This document shows positions 12,818 through 23,812 of a stretch of 64,000 nt of DNA, piece by piece; positions within the stretch are counted from its first letter, which is position 1, and every line of letters starts with the position of its first letter. The stretch spans positions 8,409,954 through 8,473,953 of the forward strand of contig NC_049979.1 in the NCBI RefSeq assembly GCF_000003815.2, given 5' to 3'. This stretch comes from Branchiostoma floridae (Eukaryota; Chordata; Leptocardii; Amphioxiformes; Branchiostomatidae). A program made the position numbers and the translations under genes. The notes under the pieces were generated by a model. It was not told the origin of the DNA and did not search any database. It saw nothing but the letters and a program-made list of their open reading frames with translations.

Positions 12818-13522
12818 AACTGTTTCTTCTGTTAGCCTCCCTACAGGATAGCCATCTTACATTTACAAATTGTAGTTAAAGATCACAGTAACACATCACA
12901 GTGCACATGTTCCACCTACACTTCAAGAACTGGTGTCTTTGGGGACTTGCCTTTCAGTAGATATTTTTATTACTCCAGGGGGAACTTAAGTCAAAAGCAA
13001 TGCCAGTAACCCACACTTCAAGTTTGTGCTGTACATGAGACCAATGGCAAGCACTGACTTTACACACAATATCTGTTAAGCTTGGTATTTACTAGATTTT
13101 TTATACATATGTAAATGCTAGTACATTGTATTCAACTACACACCATATGTGCAAACATTGCAGTGGCCATGACCACAGAGACACAACCATATTAAACATG
13201 GCAAACAACTTAGACAAAATTGTTTGGAGAGAGAGGCCATATTGGTTTGTCAACTATTCTCATAACTATCATTCAGTAGCTCAGTATAACAAATAAATAT
13301 CAAATTGTAGGTTGGCACATTGTGACATTAATGTTTGAAATGGAAAATTTCAATAAAACAGTTTCCATCCATGTCACATCAATTGAAGTAAATTGCCCTT
13401 TGAATTCAATTAAGAATGAAGAAATTAATAAACAACTATTATTAAAGTTTCACAAGGCACTAAAAATGTATTACACTATAATTTCCATCTTTTACAGCAA
13501 GTATGATATTTGCAGCAGGTGA

Positions 13523-13733
13523 TACTGTAAATGCAGAAATGTTCGCGGTGAATTATAGTTCGCGGTTTTCGCGGTGACCACTTTACCGCGAACTTAAAAC
13601 CACCGCGAACATTTTCTATAATGGTATTAGACTGCAGTCTATGGTGTTACCGCGAACTTTAATCCACCGCGAAAAGTCTCTTTTTCCGCTACCGCGAAAT
13701 TAAATCCCCGCGAACTTAAATGCATTTACAGTA
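13523..13733. mobile_element. MITE-like inverted repeat element, copy 1 (family A)
   Basis: The element is about 211 bp. It is bounded by TACTGTAAATGCA and the inverse TGCATTTACAGTA. The interior is rich in CGCGG/CCGCG arms (TTCGCGGT, ACCGCGAA) arranged as inverted repeats, so the whole unit can fold back on itself. A second, highly similar copy lies at 18448-18659. It has no coding capacity, as expected of a non-autonomous DNA element or fold-back repeat. A decayed relative with ACCACCGCGAAAG lies near 33785. Confidence 0.8.
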
Positions 13734-13883
13734 TTGAAAACCGTAAATGATATGCCTGGTACATGCGATAGACGTAATCTGTAATGACGGCCCGCCTTAG
13801 CAAAGACTGATATGCGGCAAGGATGAGTGAGTGAGAATGTGACTAAGGGTTAGGAATGATGCTGGTTCCTTTTGCAACTGGAC

Positions 13884-16800
13884 TCAGAGCAGGTTGATCT
13901 CCCCCATGATATTGACTGGTCTGTCACTGTACCGCTTGGATATTTCTCCCTCCATCTACAAATAGAATAGGCCAAGAAATCAAAAGCTCTCTCTTACACT
14001 GTTTTCTACAGTATCATGAATATGAGATTAACATCTTACCAAAAGCAAGATTTTAATGCCATCAATAAAAAATATATTCATGCAAACATTTAAGAAGACT
14101 AGAAAGGCCGACATTTGCTTAAGAGCAAATACAGCATATTTCAGCCATACCCCTTTCCACGCAACATTGGACTGTTCCAAATCACCCCTGCGCAAAAATG
14201 GAACATCCTCTTAACAGTACATTATCCCCCAAAGTGGACTGGTATTGTGAATTGATTCCAGGTAAAAACAGAGCTTGCTTCTATTTTTCAGAAAATGACA
14301 ATAATCACACCTTCCATTCAGAAAATTTTCATCATGACTGAAAATTGTTGAATGACTTCATGTAATGTCATTAACAATTTTCAGTACGATAACTAGGTGT
14401 AAGTTTAAAAAAGTATAAGCTCCTTGTGATGTGGGTACATTTATTATTGCAGTGAACTTTTTTTATTCAAGTAGGGCATACGATTTAATAATTATCAAGC
14501 AGGTGCAGGTACTGTAGGAGCGTTTGTTTTCTTCAAGCTGTAAAACTGTTAAACTGTTTTACTTTGTATGCAATCAGCCATCGAGCCAGACCCGGAAGAT
14601 ACGATTGAACCTTGTTCGAGGATTTATTTTCGTCTGTCTGGTCAGTCTGTTCATACCCTGGCGCTGAGAGTGTTTTATTGGGCTGAAACTCTGGCAGTTT
14701 AAAGTTACTTACAATTTAAATGTTCAAAGTTTATGTCAAACAACAACAGCACTAGGAAATGTGGCCACTATAGACAGGTGGTCACTATAGAGAAAATGCT
14801 GATCTATTGACTAGGAGCCATACGTTACACATGATTTCAGTACACTGATCATTAATCATATAAACATTGCACAGGTAAGCCAATTGTTTAGATGTACAAT
14901 TAAGTTCAAATAATTCTGAAGAGAAATATTGATGAGAAAATAATCATTCTCGCCACTGTCTAACTTATAATTACGTATCAAAACTAAACGCAGATTTTCT
15001 AACTAACGCACCTTTCGCCGACTTCATCAAAGGACCGCCGGCTATCAATCAAACACGGCTGTTGATTAGACTTAGAGTTTCAAACAGTCATGTGCTGTGT
15101 GCCAGTTGACAGCGAACTTCATGCTACGTGATGTTTTACATTGCTTGGACCTTCTTTCCTACAGCGGTGCTTCTACAAAATATTTAGACTGTAACACTGA
15201 GTCCCACATGTTTTATAGAATAAAATTTGACGCAGAACAGCATTTTTTGCTGGGTATTTTTCTTGAAACATGTCCGTGGGAATATCAGCGAGGCGGCGAC
15301 GTAGGGATATCAGACCGTCAACAAAAGTCGCACGGCGGCTAACGGCGCAGCGAAGATACTAGCGCTATAAATAAGCGCTTCAACTAAGGATGGCAACCCG
15401 TACAATATTTTTGTATACTGTTGAGCTAAGTAAAGTTTGTTGTTTATGAGGTTTTAGTTGTCTTTGAAGCTTTGACCCGAAATATTTTAAAGTCAAACTG
15501 CTGAAGAGAAGTAAGTGACTGCTACGATTATCGTAGATATGGCCCTAAAAAAACTGATAAAAGAAGCCTTCTCAATAGTCTAAAATGCAAGAGCTTCCGG
15601 GGGGGCTTCGCCCACCTGGGTCCCCCCCACAGTGGCCCTGTCCCTGGACCCCGCCAGGGACATTCGGCGGCCCCCGGACCCCTGTCCGACGCTTTGAAAA
15701 AATCCTGGCGAGAAGTCTGTACGGCCTGAGTCTTCAAGTTAACGTATTGTGTGGTCCCGCTTATGAATATTAATTAGCCTTCGCTTTCCTCTTCACTGAT
15801 TGGCTGAACCATTAATTGAATTAACTCTTCCTGCCGGCTAGACGCAGGTGCAGATGTCGGCTCTGTGGGGTGAACGTCCGAAAGGTCATGGCATGGAGAA
15901 CGAAAGAAAACCAATTTCCCCCAAAAAAGTGCTGTAATTAAGCCTTTTACAGTACTTTATGCCAAAAATTTCACTTGGATCATTTTACCAACTATCTTAT
16001 GCCTATCTATACCAAATGTTTCTCATACCAGGGCACAGGGGTGCAAAATATACCGTTATAAGACCGTCAACAACAGTCGCACGGAGCTAACAGCGCAGCG
16101 AAAATACCATCGCTAGCGTTTCAACTTCGGATAACAAGTTATAAGTACTGTTGAACTCAGTAACGTTAAAGTTTGTTTTTAGTTGCCTTTGACGGTTTGA
16201 CCTGAAATAGTGTTACGGTAAACTCCTGAAGAGAAGTTAAGTGACTGCTGCGATTATCATAGATATGCCCCTAAGAACTGATACAATATAAAGCCTTCTG
16301 AATAGTCTAAAATGCGAGAGCCTTAGGCGGGCTTCGCTCCCCCTGGCGGGAACACTGCTATATGCGGGATCATGAGGCCCCGCTTATGAATATTAATTAG
16401 CCTTTGGCCTCCTCTTCGCTGATTGGCTAGGTCTTTGATTCAATTAACTCTCCGGCTGACGCGCACAGGTGTGGCTCTGTGCGGGGTCACGGAAGGTCAC
16501 GTCAGGAGGCCAAAAGAAAACAAATTTCCCCTCAGAAAAGTGCCAAAATTAATCATTTTAAAGTTGTTTATGTCAAAAATTTTACTTGAATCTTGTTACC
16601 AAGTATCTAATGCCTATCTATACCAAATTTTAGGTCATTTAATTGTAATACCAGGGTACAGGTGCCAAAAGTGTCCTTTTTTGGTCAAAAATTGGCCCAA
16701 AATCGCAAAAATAAGCATTTTGTTGCACTGTACACCAAAAGTGTTATTGAATTTATATGAAGGGATTATCAAGGCACATCTGTGTCAAATTTCAGCTCAT

Positions 16801-19800
16801 TCGGTTGCAATACCAAGGTACAGGAGCCAAAAGTGCCCTTTTTGGGTCAAAAATTGGTCAAAAAATCGCAAAAATAAGCATTTTGTTGTACTGTACACCA
16901 AAAGTGTTATTGAATTTATATGGGGGCATTATCAGGGCACATCTCTGTCAAATTTCAGCTCATTTGGTTGTAATACCAGGGTGCAGGGGCCAAAAGTGTC
17001 CTTTTTTGGTCAAAAATTGGTCAAAAAATCGCAAAAATAAGCATTTTGTTGTACTGTACACCAAAAGTGTTATCGAATTTATATGGGGGCATTATCAAGG
17101 CACATCTCTGTCAAATTTCAGCTCATTTGGTTGTAATACCAGGGTACAGGGGCCAAAATATACAGTTTTGGTCTAAAATTGACCAAAAAATCTCAATAAA
17201 ATCATTTTAGAGGCAGATATGAAAAAACTGAGAAAAAAGCATCAAGGTATTGGCCCATTCTACCCCTGTGCCAAATTTCAGGTCATTCGGTCCAGGAACG
17301 GCGGAGATGAATCACTTTGAAGATTTGACAGGAGAAGAAGAAGAAGAAGAAACATTACGAATACAATATATTTCACCATACTATGTATGGCTGAAATATA
17401 ATAATAATTTGAGCAAGAAAGCAGCTTCCTCTAGGTGCATATGAAGAAATGAACTTTCATCCAACCTGTTTCTTTAGCTCTTTAGTCTTCTTAATGATGA
17501 CTTGCAGTTTTGGCTCAGTCTGCCTCTGGTCCTGAAGTGCCTCCTGTCTCTTTTCGATCATAATGCGCTTCCTGGCCAGCATCTTGTCAGCCTGGTCCAG
17601 CTTCTGCTGAAGGTTGGCTGTCAATCTGTCTACATACCTATATGTGAGCATGTGAAAAGTATTTTATGCTTACCAACCTGTCATCAGAGGAAGAACCAAG
17701 TATTTGACAAAATCCTCTGACCCTGTAAGAGCATTAAGGCCTCAGTGAGTTGTTTCCACTGCTTCTGTTCTCTGGCATTCCACTTTACCTCTTACCTCAT
17801 TTTATTCATGATTGTGAATTTGTTGCTGATTCTGCCTATGAATTTTCTCACTGGCTCCCTAAGACATGTACATATCAGGAAGTTAATGACAGGAAAAGAG
17901 ATATCCTTTGATATCCTGATATGGGACTTATGACCTAACATCTATCAGTGTCCCTGATGTGCCTAGTTGAAAAAAAATAAGTGTGGAAACACAGACAAAA
18001 AAACAATACCTCCCGTGTCTTGGAGGTAAAAAAAACCTTCAGCCATTATCAAATAAAGGGTAATGCCAAAATACCTAAGAGGACAACAGAAAGCCAAGGC
18101 CACGTGTACTCACTTTGGAGAAGCCTTGAGCATGTACAGCTGTCTCATACGGTTGTTTGTGAGCTGGGCCAGGATGGTGTCTACAGGGGCGACCATGTCT
18201 GTGATTTCCTCCACGGAGCGCATCTGCAGCTCCTGAGGCGCCGACTGGAATATTGTTTCTGCCACTACGTTGTTCTCCCCCTCCATCTCAACCAATCGCT
18301 GAGCCAGGAAACCGGAGAGCTACAGCAACGGACAGGATAGATGTGTAAAGGGTAGGTGTGACAAGTTGTTTGGTGTAATATAATAAGCTGCTGTCACATT
18401 GCTGCTGCCACACTGATACTGGTGTGTTATGCCAAAGAACAGTTGGTTACTGTAAATGCAGAAATGTTTGCGGTGGATTAATGTTCGCGGTTTTCGCGGC
18501 GGTCGCTTCACCGCAAATTTAAAACCACCGCGAACATTTTTCCATAACAGTAAGAGACTGCAGTGCATGGTGCTACCGCGAAATTAAAACGACCGCGAAA
18601 AGTCCATTTTCCCGCTACCGCGAAATTAAATCCCCGCGAACTTAAATGCATTTACAGTATATTGGCTATATGGATAGAAATACAGCGTTGCATAGCAATC
18701 CAGTATTTGTGTTATGTGGCTACAGAATCTACAGGAGTTGTTGCTATGCTGAATACATTTTGATGGCAAACTGGAACACTGAGCTAAAAATCTAAACTAT
18801 TAGTTTGAACATTCTCTGCTATCTAGAAGTTTCCTACCTCCCGTAGTTCATTTATAACCTGGTCTCTTGTTTCTTTGTTGTCAAACAGGGACAGGGCATC
18901 TGTTCCCATGGCAACTCTGCTGTCTGAAAGACAAAACATTTGTGTTCCTCATATAAACAATCCAATAGTCTATGGGAGGTGGAGGGATAAATCACACATT
19001 TGGTAATGAAAAAAATAATAAAGACAATGATAAAGATACAAGTGATGCTTACCTGCCACTGCACTTGCACCATTCTGAGACTGTAAGACACGAAAGGGAA
19101 AAGTGCAACTGCAATTAAAAAAATATAACAAAGGTACACATGGAAGGCCTAGCTAACAAACATCAATAAAACATATCTGACTCTCCCTTCTGCTACTCAA
19201 ATTTCACTAAAACTATGACTGTAATAGAAGTTACTAGTAAAATATGAAAATTTTCATAACCCAACCTGATCAGCACCACTGCCCTCCACTGTGATGTCCA
19301 GGTCAGCATCTCCTCCCCAGTCTATCCCAGCATCCTCTGCTCCCCCTGTGTCCATGCCTCCCCAGTCGATCTCCCCACCCTCCTCCTGACCCTCCCCACC
19401 ATCATCCCCCCAGCTGATCTCCCCATCTCCACCAGCAGCCTCTCCCGAGTCCTCCCAGCTTATCTGGAAGAAAGGCAAGGTGATGGTTAGTCAGATCAGC
19501 ATGCTGGTAGTTTTATACAATACATGGCAGTGTCAAATGGCAACTGGACCAGGTCATCATACCAACATACATTGTGTCCTTGGGAAAGGAACGTTACACA
19601 ATTTTCCTCACTCCATCCAGGTGTTAAAGGAGAGGGATGGGCTCCTCCTTCCAATACTGTGCCCTAGACACAGTGGATTAACACGGCCTCTATGGCCTCC
19701 AAGGCTATGTGACCATTTTACAATATACCAAGGAGCTTTCCTTGAATATTCCAATACCAGTTATTGTGTGTAAAATACAGCAATTTTGTTTCCAGATTTT

Positions 19801-22549
19801 ATCCACAAAGCCCGCTAGGGTACGTTGGAAGAAAGACCTATGATATCAACCTTAAGACTCAGGTACTTTTTCAAAATTTACATGATTATACTGTACATAA
19901 AATCAGTTTAATATTTGAATGTTTAAGCTCCTGAACATGATAGACACACCTGTGGCTCCTCAGTAGCTACAGGCTCCCCAGCCCCGGGTAGACCAGGCTC
20001 CACCACAACTGTAGGCACCTCCCCTGTCCTCCACTGGTACACGGTGGTGTTCCCATGTGATGTCAGGTACCTCAGCATGGGCACCATAGAAACATCTGTC
20101 TTAGAGCCATCTCCAGAACTGTCAAATTAAAAAGAAGTACCATAAATGTCAGTACAAATACCCACATACAAGGTAAGTTCCTTTGTAATTAATGATTATA
20201 ATATCAAAATGTCATTTACAACCAACTATATAAATGGTCATAAATCCATTAGGTTGCAAGTTGTAAGACCATTTGTAGGCATGCCAATGTTGTATCTCTT
20301 ACCTGGACAACAGGAAGTGTACAAAAGCTGAGTAGAAGTCTATAGCAGGCTGTAGGGACTTGGTCTCCTCTGCTAGTTTCTGATGGATCCCTGGCAGTTG
20401 TTTTAACAATGCCAGCAGCTCAGAACGAATGTTCTTCCCCTGTAGAACAAAACACTTCAGGTTTTATGGGTATAAACATTTCGTACTTGGGATTTGATGA
20501 ACATATTTTGTTATTTTGCTATATTTTGTTATATTTTTCCTTCAAATTATATAACATTCATCATAAAAATAGATAAAATTTTCCTTTATCTATTGTTAAA
20601 AAGTATCAGAAAAGATACACCACAGAGAATGTTCTCACCACAATGCCTAGCTCCTTGCATGATGCCTTGAATCCTTCTCTTTCTATTCTGGCTTGGCTGG
20701 TAAAGTCTGCCTCCTTCTTCACACATTCCTATTCACGATGAAGACAAATAAATACTCAGATGAAATCACTAAAGAAAGCTATTTGAAATTTGTTAAAGAA
20801 AAGTGTTCTATAAAAAGAGATCTGTGCTGCAAGTACGAGTAACAACCCACCTCCTGTGTCTGTTTGTACTTTGCTATTTGTCTCTTCACTGCTGGGATCT
20901 CATAGTTCACATTCCTGGTCAACAACTGAGCTCCTTCAGCTGTAGGAGAAGTGCAAAGCTTAGATTAACCATGGTAGTACACATGTAGTACCATAAATGT
21001 CAATGCCATGCTACTTGGCCTATATTATAAGTACTAGTGATAGTTAAAATCTGGGCCAGGCATAAAATGCAGCACATACTATAAACTAGTAGCTCTGACT
21101 CACCAAGATTTACATTGTCTTTCTCATACAGTTTGACCACCTCTTGCCAGTCCTGAAGAAGAACAGATGGATGCATTAGTCCTCAAGATAAAAATCAAAT
21201 GTCTTTTATTCTTTAAATCATTTTAACTTGAATGTCCTTAAAGTTTATTTGCTGCAAGTCATTAAAACATTTGTGGACAAAGCTCAAGAAACTGTTTTGT
21301 GAACTAAAGACTTGACCTTTTATTTACACAGGTCATAAAAACAGCTATGCAACAAATCAGCTTAGAAAAAAGACCTAGAGAAGGACCAGTTCCCACCTTC
21401 ATCCGTTGAGAGGAATACCGACCAAATATATCTTTGGTGTTTGCCTCAGAAACTTTCAATAACTCTACTATCCGCATACAGTGGAAGTAGTTTATATCTG
21501 TTGGAAGAAAAAAACAATTTTACCTTGATTGCAAAGAACCATCATTAAAAGTTATGATAATAAGTTTCACAATTAGTATGGACAGACAATCTGGGTGCTT
21601 AGAGTGCAAAAATGACAGTATTATACAAATACATGTAATGTAAAAAAAAAAATCTAATTACACAGGGGGAAAATGTAGTGTACAAAGTAGTTCTAAGTTA
21701 GTGGTTGAAACTTCCATGCTGGGTTTTATTGCATACGGGGGGGATTCAGAGGTGGTTTTAAGTTGCTTTGAATAGGCACAAAACACAAAAACCACCATGA
21801 CTACTAGTATTTCCCCTTTTACAGGAAATTATGTGATACCGCCTATATAAAGCTGTATTGCTGACATTCAGCTGAACTTACATGTTCCCTGCAGCAGTTG
21901 TGTGATCTCCTGCACTTCTGGCATGTCCTGTATGGCGGCGTTAATTTTCTCTCGTACAACCAGGGCTGCTGCCTGCCACTGTCGGTTACAGTGCCTTCTG
22001 TCTACAAGCCAATCTGCGGTAAAAGTATACAAAATTATGCTACTTGTGACAGATGTAATCAACCACCTTGGTGTAATCAGCTTCAAAGAATTGGATAGCT
22101 AAATGTTTCAAATACGTGTTACCCAAGTTTGTTATAGGTTTGGAGTATGTTACAGTTAAGTTGTCCATGTCATAATATGAAAAGCAACATCAAATCATCT
22201 AGAATAGATATTTCTGAATGTGTGTGACAAGTTTATTGGAATAGAAAATATTAAAGGTATTGGAATATAAACACACCATATTTACTACACAGAAAAAAAA
22301 AAATGTACATCTCTGTCTATGCCTGCCCCTGATGTACAACATTACAATGTGGCAAAACTCAACATTCCAGCTTAATTACAAATCATTTACGTGCGTAAAG
22401 ACGATGTACAAATTATGCAAAAACTTTTTTCAGAGCAAAGTGTGCCAAGACAATAATTGCAAGAGGAGGGGCGGGGTTGACAACTCACCCAGTAGCTTGT
22501 TGTAGTGGATGTCGATGGGTAGTTTCTGTATATCCTGTTGAGACACCAT
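13884..22549 (-). CDS. CDK5RAP3: CDK5RAP3 (C53/LZAP), UFMylation and ER-phagy adaptor, 14 coding exons
   Basis: Exons, 5' to 3', are 22489-22549, 21882-22013, 21397-21497, 21104-21152, 20851-20939, 20639-20728, 20303-20439, 19950-20118, 19266-19463, 19053-19074, 18838-18923, 18114-18319, 17466-17637 and 13884-13955. Phases join throughout, giving 527 residues (human 506). Family blocks are unmistakable: DWLVDRRHCNRQW, REKINAAIQDMPE, DIFGRYSSQRMKDWQE, TRNVNYEIPAVKRQIAK, MLRYLTSHGNTTVYQWRTG and a terminal ISKRYSDRPVNIMG. Exon 9 carries ISWED, ISWGD, IDWGG and IDWGG, the shuffled ATG8/UFM1-interacting motifs described for C53. The protein acts with UFL1 and DDRGK1 at the ER membrane in ribosome UFMylation and ER-phagy. 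Start M22549 gives MVSQQDIQKLPIDIHYNKLL, aligned with the human N-terminus. The frame is open further upstream, but that part does not resemble the family. Confidence 0.96.
15316..16640. repeat. tandemly duplicated ~0.75-kb cassette in CDK5RAP3 last intron
   Basis: Two diverged copies start at about 15316 and 16064. Each begins ACCGTCAACAA-AGTCGCACGG. Each then has GAGAAGT-AAGTGACTGCT-CGATTATC, a GC-rich GGGGCTTCGC block, and CTTATGAATATTAATTAGCC followed by TGATTGGCT. The first copy ends in TGCCTATCTATACCAAAT, and the second copy runs into the 163-bp tandem array with the same phrase. Copy 1 has an extra GC-rich insert at about 15605-15700. No open frame is conserved between the copies. Confidence 0.7.
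16632..17200. repeat. 163-bp tandem repeat array, about 3.5 copies
   Basis: The phrase GCATTTTGTTG-ACTGTACACC recurs at 16715, 16878 and 17041, a spacing of exactly 163 bp. Each unit also holds GGTTGTAATACCAGGGT and TTGGTCAAAAAATCGCAAAA. The array lies in the last CDK5RAP3 intron, directly after the duplicated cassette. The open frames across it follow from the repeat composition and are not genes. Confidence 0.85.
18448..18659. mobile_element. MITE-like inverted repeat element, copy 2 (family A)
   Basis: This is the same 211-212 bp structure as 13523-13733, with TACTGTAAATGCAG at the left end, TGCATTTACAGTA at the right, and internal CCGCGAAATTAAA and TTCGCGGTTTTCGCGG arms. It lies between CDK5RAP3 exons 18114-18319 and 18838-18923, without touching splice sites. 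Confidence 0.8.
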
Positions 22550-22999
22550 ATTGGGTTCTTTATCCTCCTCTGTTCTCTTAACTTGATATTGTCCTATAGA
22601 CTTTGTGAGATCAGGAAATAGGCTACCAGATGGAAACTCGGTCTCAGTGCATTCGCCACGCAGGTAACTTGGGTCAAAGGTTACAAAATGGACGATCACA
22701 TTCTTGAAGATAGGTAAGATTTATTATTCTTTGTGCTTAGAGATAGACATCATTCAATGTGCATATGTACCTCAAAGTATTACTAAATGCATGAAACATG
22801 AATATTTTATATTTTATATCCATTCATTTTCTGATATATAACGGCATAATTGAATACAGATGAATGTATCAAACCCCCAGTGCACGAGTAGCAGCTTCTA
22901 CTGAACTTTCAACTCTGAATTAGTTTCTCGTGGACTTTGTATCACCAAGCAAAGAGATCTCAATTTTTCGGCTGCCGGACACCCCCGTAAGAAGACATC
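22550..22999. promoter_or_regulatory. shared promoter region between CDK5RAP3 and HYI
   Basis: Only 450 bp separate the divergent start codons. The region holds GGGTCAAAGGTTA (about 22673-22685), a DR1-like nuclear-receptor half-site pair, close to the probable CDK5RAP3 transcription start. No TATA box was seen. Bidirectional activity is inferred from spacing. Confidence 0.4.
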
Positions 23000-23812
23000 A
23001 TGACACTTAAGTTCTGTGCTAACATCTCCTGGATGTTCCGGGAGGCGGGAGCGGTGCCGCTGCGGTACGGGGCCGCGGGTCGGGCCGGCTTCCGCGGAGT
23101 GGAGGCCGCCTTCCTGTACGATCATCCCATGGAAGAGGTGGTCAAAGCCAAGGAGGAGGCGGGGGTGGAGCAAGTTTTGATCAACATGTTCCCGGGAAAC
23201 CTAGCCGACGGCGAGCTTGGCCTTGCAGCTTTGCCGGGGAGGCAGCAGGCCTTTAAAGACGGCCTGGAACTGTCGATCAAATACGCGAACGCCCTTAATT
23301 GCAAGCGGATGCACTTAATGGCAGGTCGCGTACCGGTGGACTGGAGTAGGGAGGCCGCCCTGCCCAGCATGGAGGAGGCGTTTGTGGAGAACCTGAAGTT
23401 CGCTGCCACCAGGCTGGAGAAGGAAGGCATCCTCGCACTGATCGAGCCCATCAACTCCAAAATGACGGATCCGAAGTACTTCCTTAACACCCCTCAGCAG
23501 GCGCTGGGGATACTACAGAAAGTCGGCCACAAGAACGTCAAGCTGCAGATGGACTTCTTCCACCAACAGATCATGGACGGGAACCTCACCAACAGCATCA
23601 AGGAGTACCTCCCGCACATCGGCCACATGCAGATATCCCAGGTGCCGGGCAGGGGAGAGCCGGACACGGACGGGGAGGTGAACTACGGGTACGTGTTCGG
23701 TGTGTTGGAGAGTGTGGGGTATGACGGGTGGATAGGGCTGGAGTACAACCCTGCCGGGGACACCGTTACCGGGCTGGAGTGGTGGAGGAAGTACATGAGC
23801 AAGGCCAAATGA
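23000..23812 (+). CDS. HYI: putative hydroxypyruvate isomerase, single exon
   Basis: This is an intact 270-residue open frame without introns. It is a TIM-barrel (xylose isomerase-like) enzyme that interconverts hydroxypyruvate and tartronate semialdehyde in the bacterial homologue. The role in animals is not settled. Diagnostic segments are MHLMAGRVP (residues 105-112), ALIEPIN with the presumed catalytic Glu149, LQMDFFHQQIMDGNL with metal-site Asp185 and His188, QVPGRGEP, and GWIGLEYNPAGDT with Glu248. Length and motifs match the human protein (277) almost end to end. The start ATG at 23000 gives MTLKFCANISWMF, aligned with the family N-terminus. The high GC of the ORF against its AT-rich surroundings is typical of coding sequence here. 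The lack of introns contrasts with the multi-exon vertebrate gene. An AATAAA lies at 24270. Confidence 0.93.
   Translation: MTLKFCANISWMFREAGAVPLRYGAAGRAGFRGVEAAFLYDHPMEEVVKAKEEAGVEQVLINMFPGNLADGELGLAALPGRQQAFKDGLELSIKYANALNCKRMHLMAGRVPVDWSREAALPSMEEAFVENLKFAATRLEKEGILALIEPINSKMTDPKYFLNTPQQALGILQKVGHKNVKLQMDFFHQQIMDGNLTNSIKEYLPHIGHMQISQVPGRGEPDTDGEVNYGYVFGVLESVGYDGWIGLEYNPAGDTVTGLEWWRKYMSKAK

Larger units (their letters stand above)
12292..13883. other. convergent 3' region between kanadaptin and CDK5RAP3
   Basis: It contains the 3' UTRs of two tail-to-tail genes and a MITE-like element (13523-13733). Short open frames here have no coding support. Confidence 0.45.

Noticed and set aside
16423-17176. 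Long open frames (205 and 139 codons) with repeated peptide motifs
   Set aside because: They run across the 163-bp tandem array. 163 is not a multiple of three, so each unit is read in a different frame. The frames are open only because of composition, and the region is intronic.
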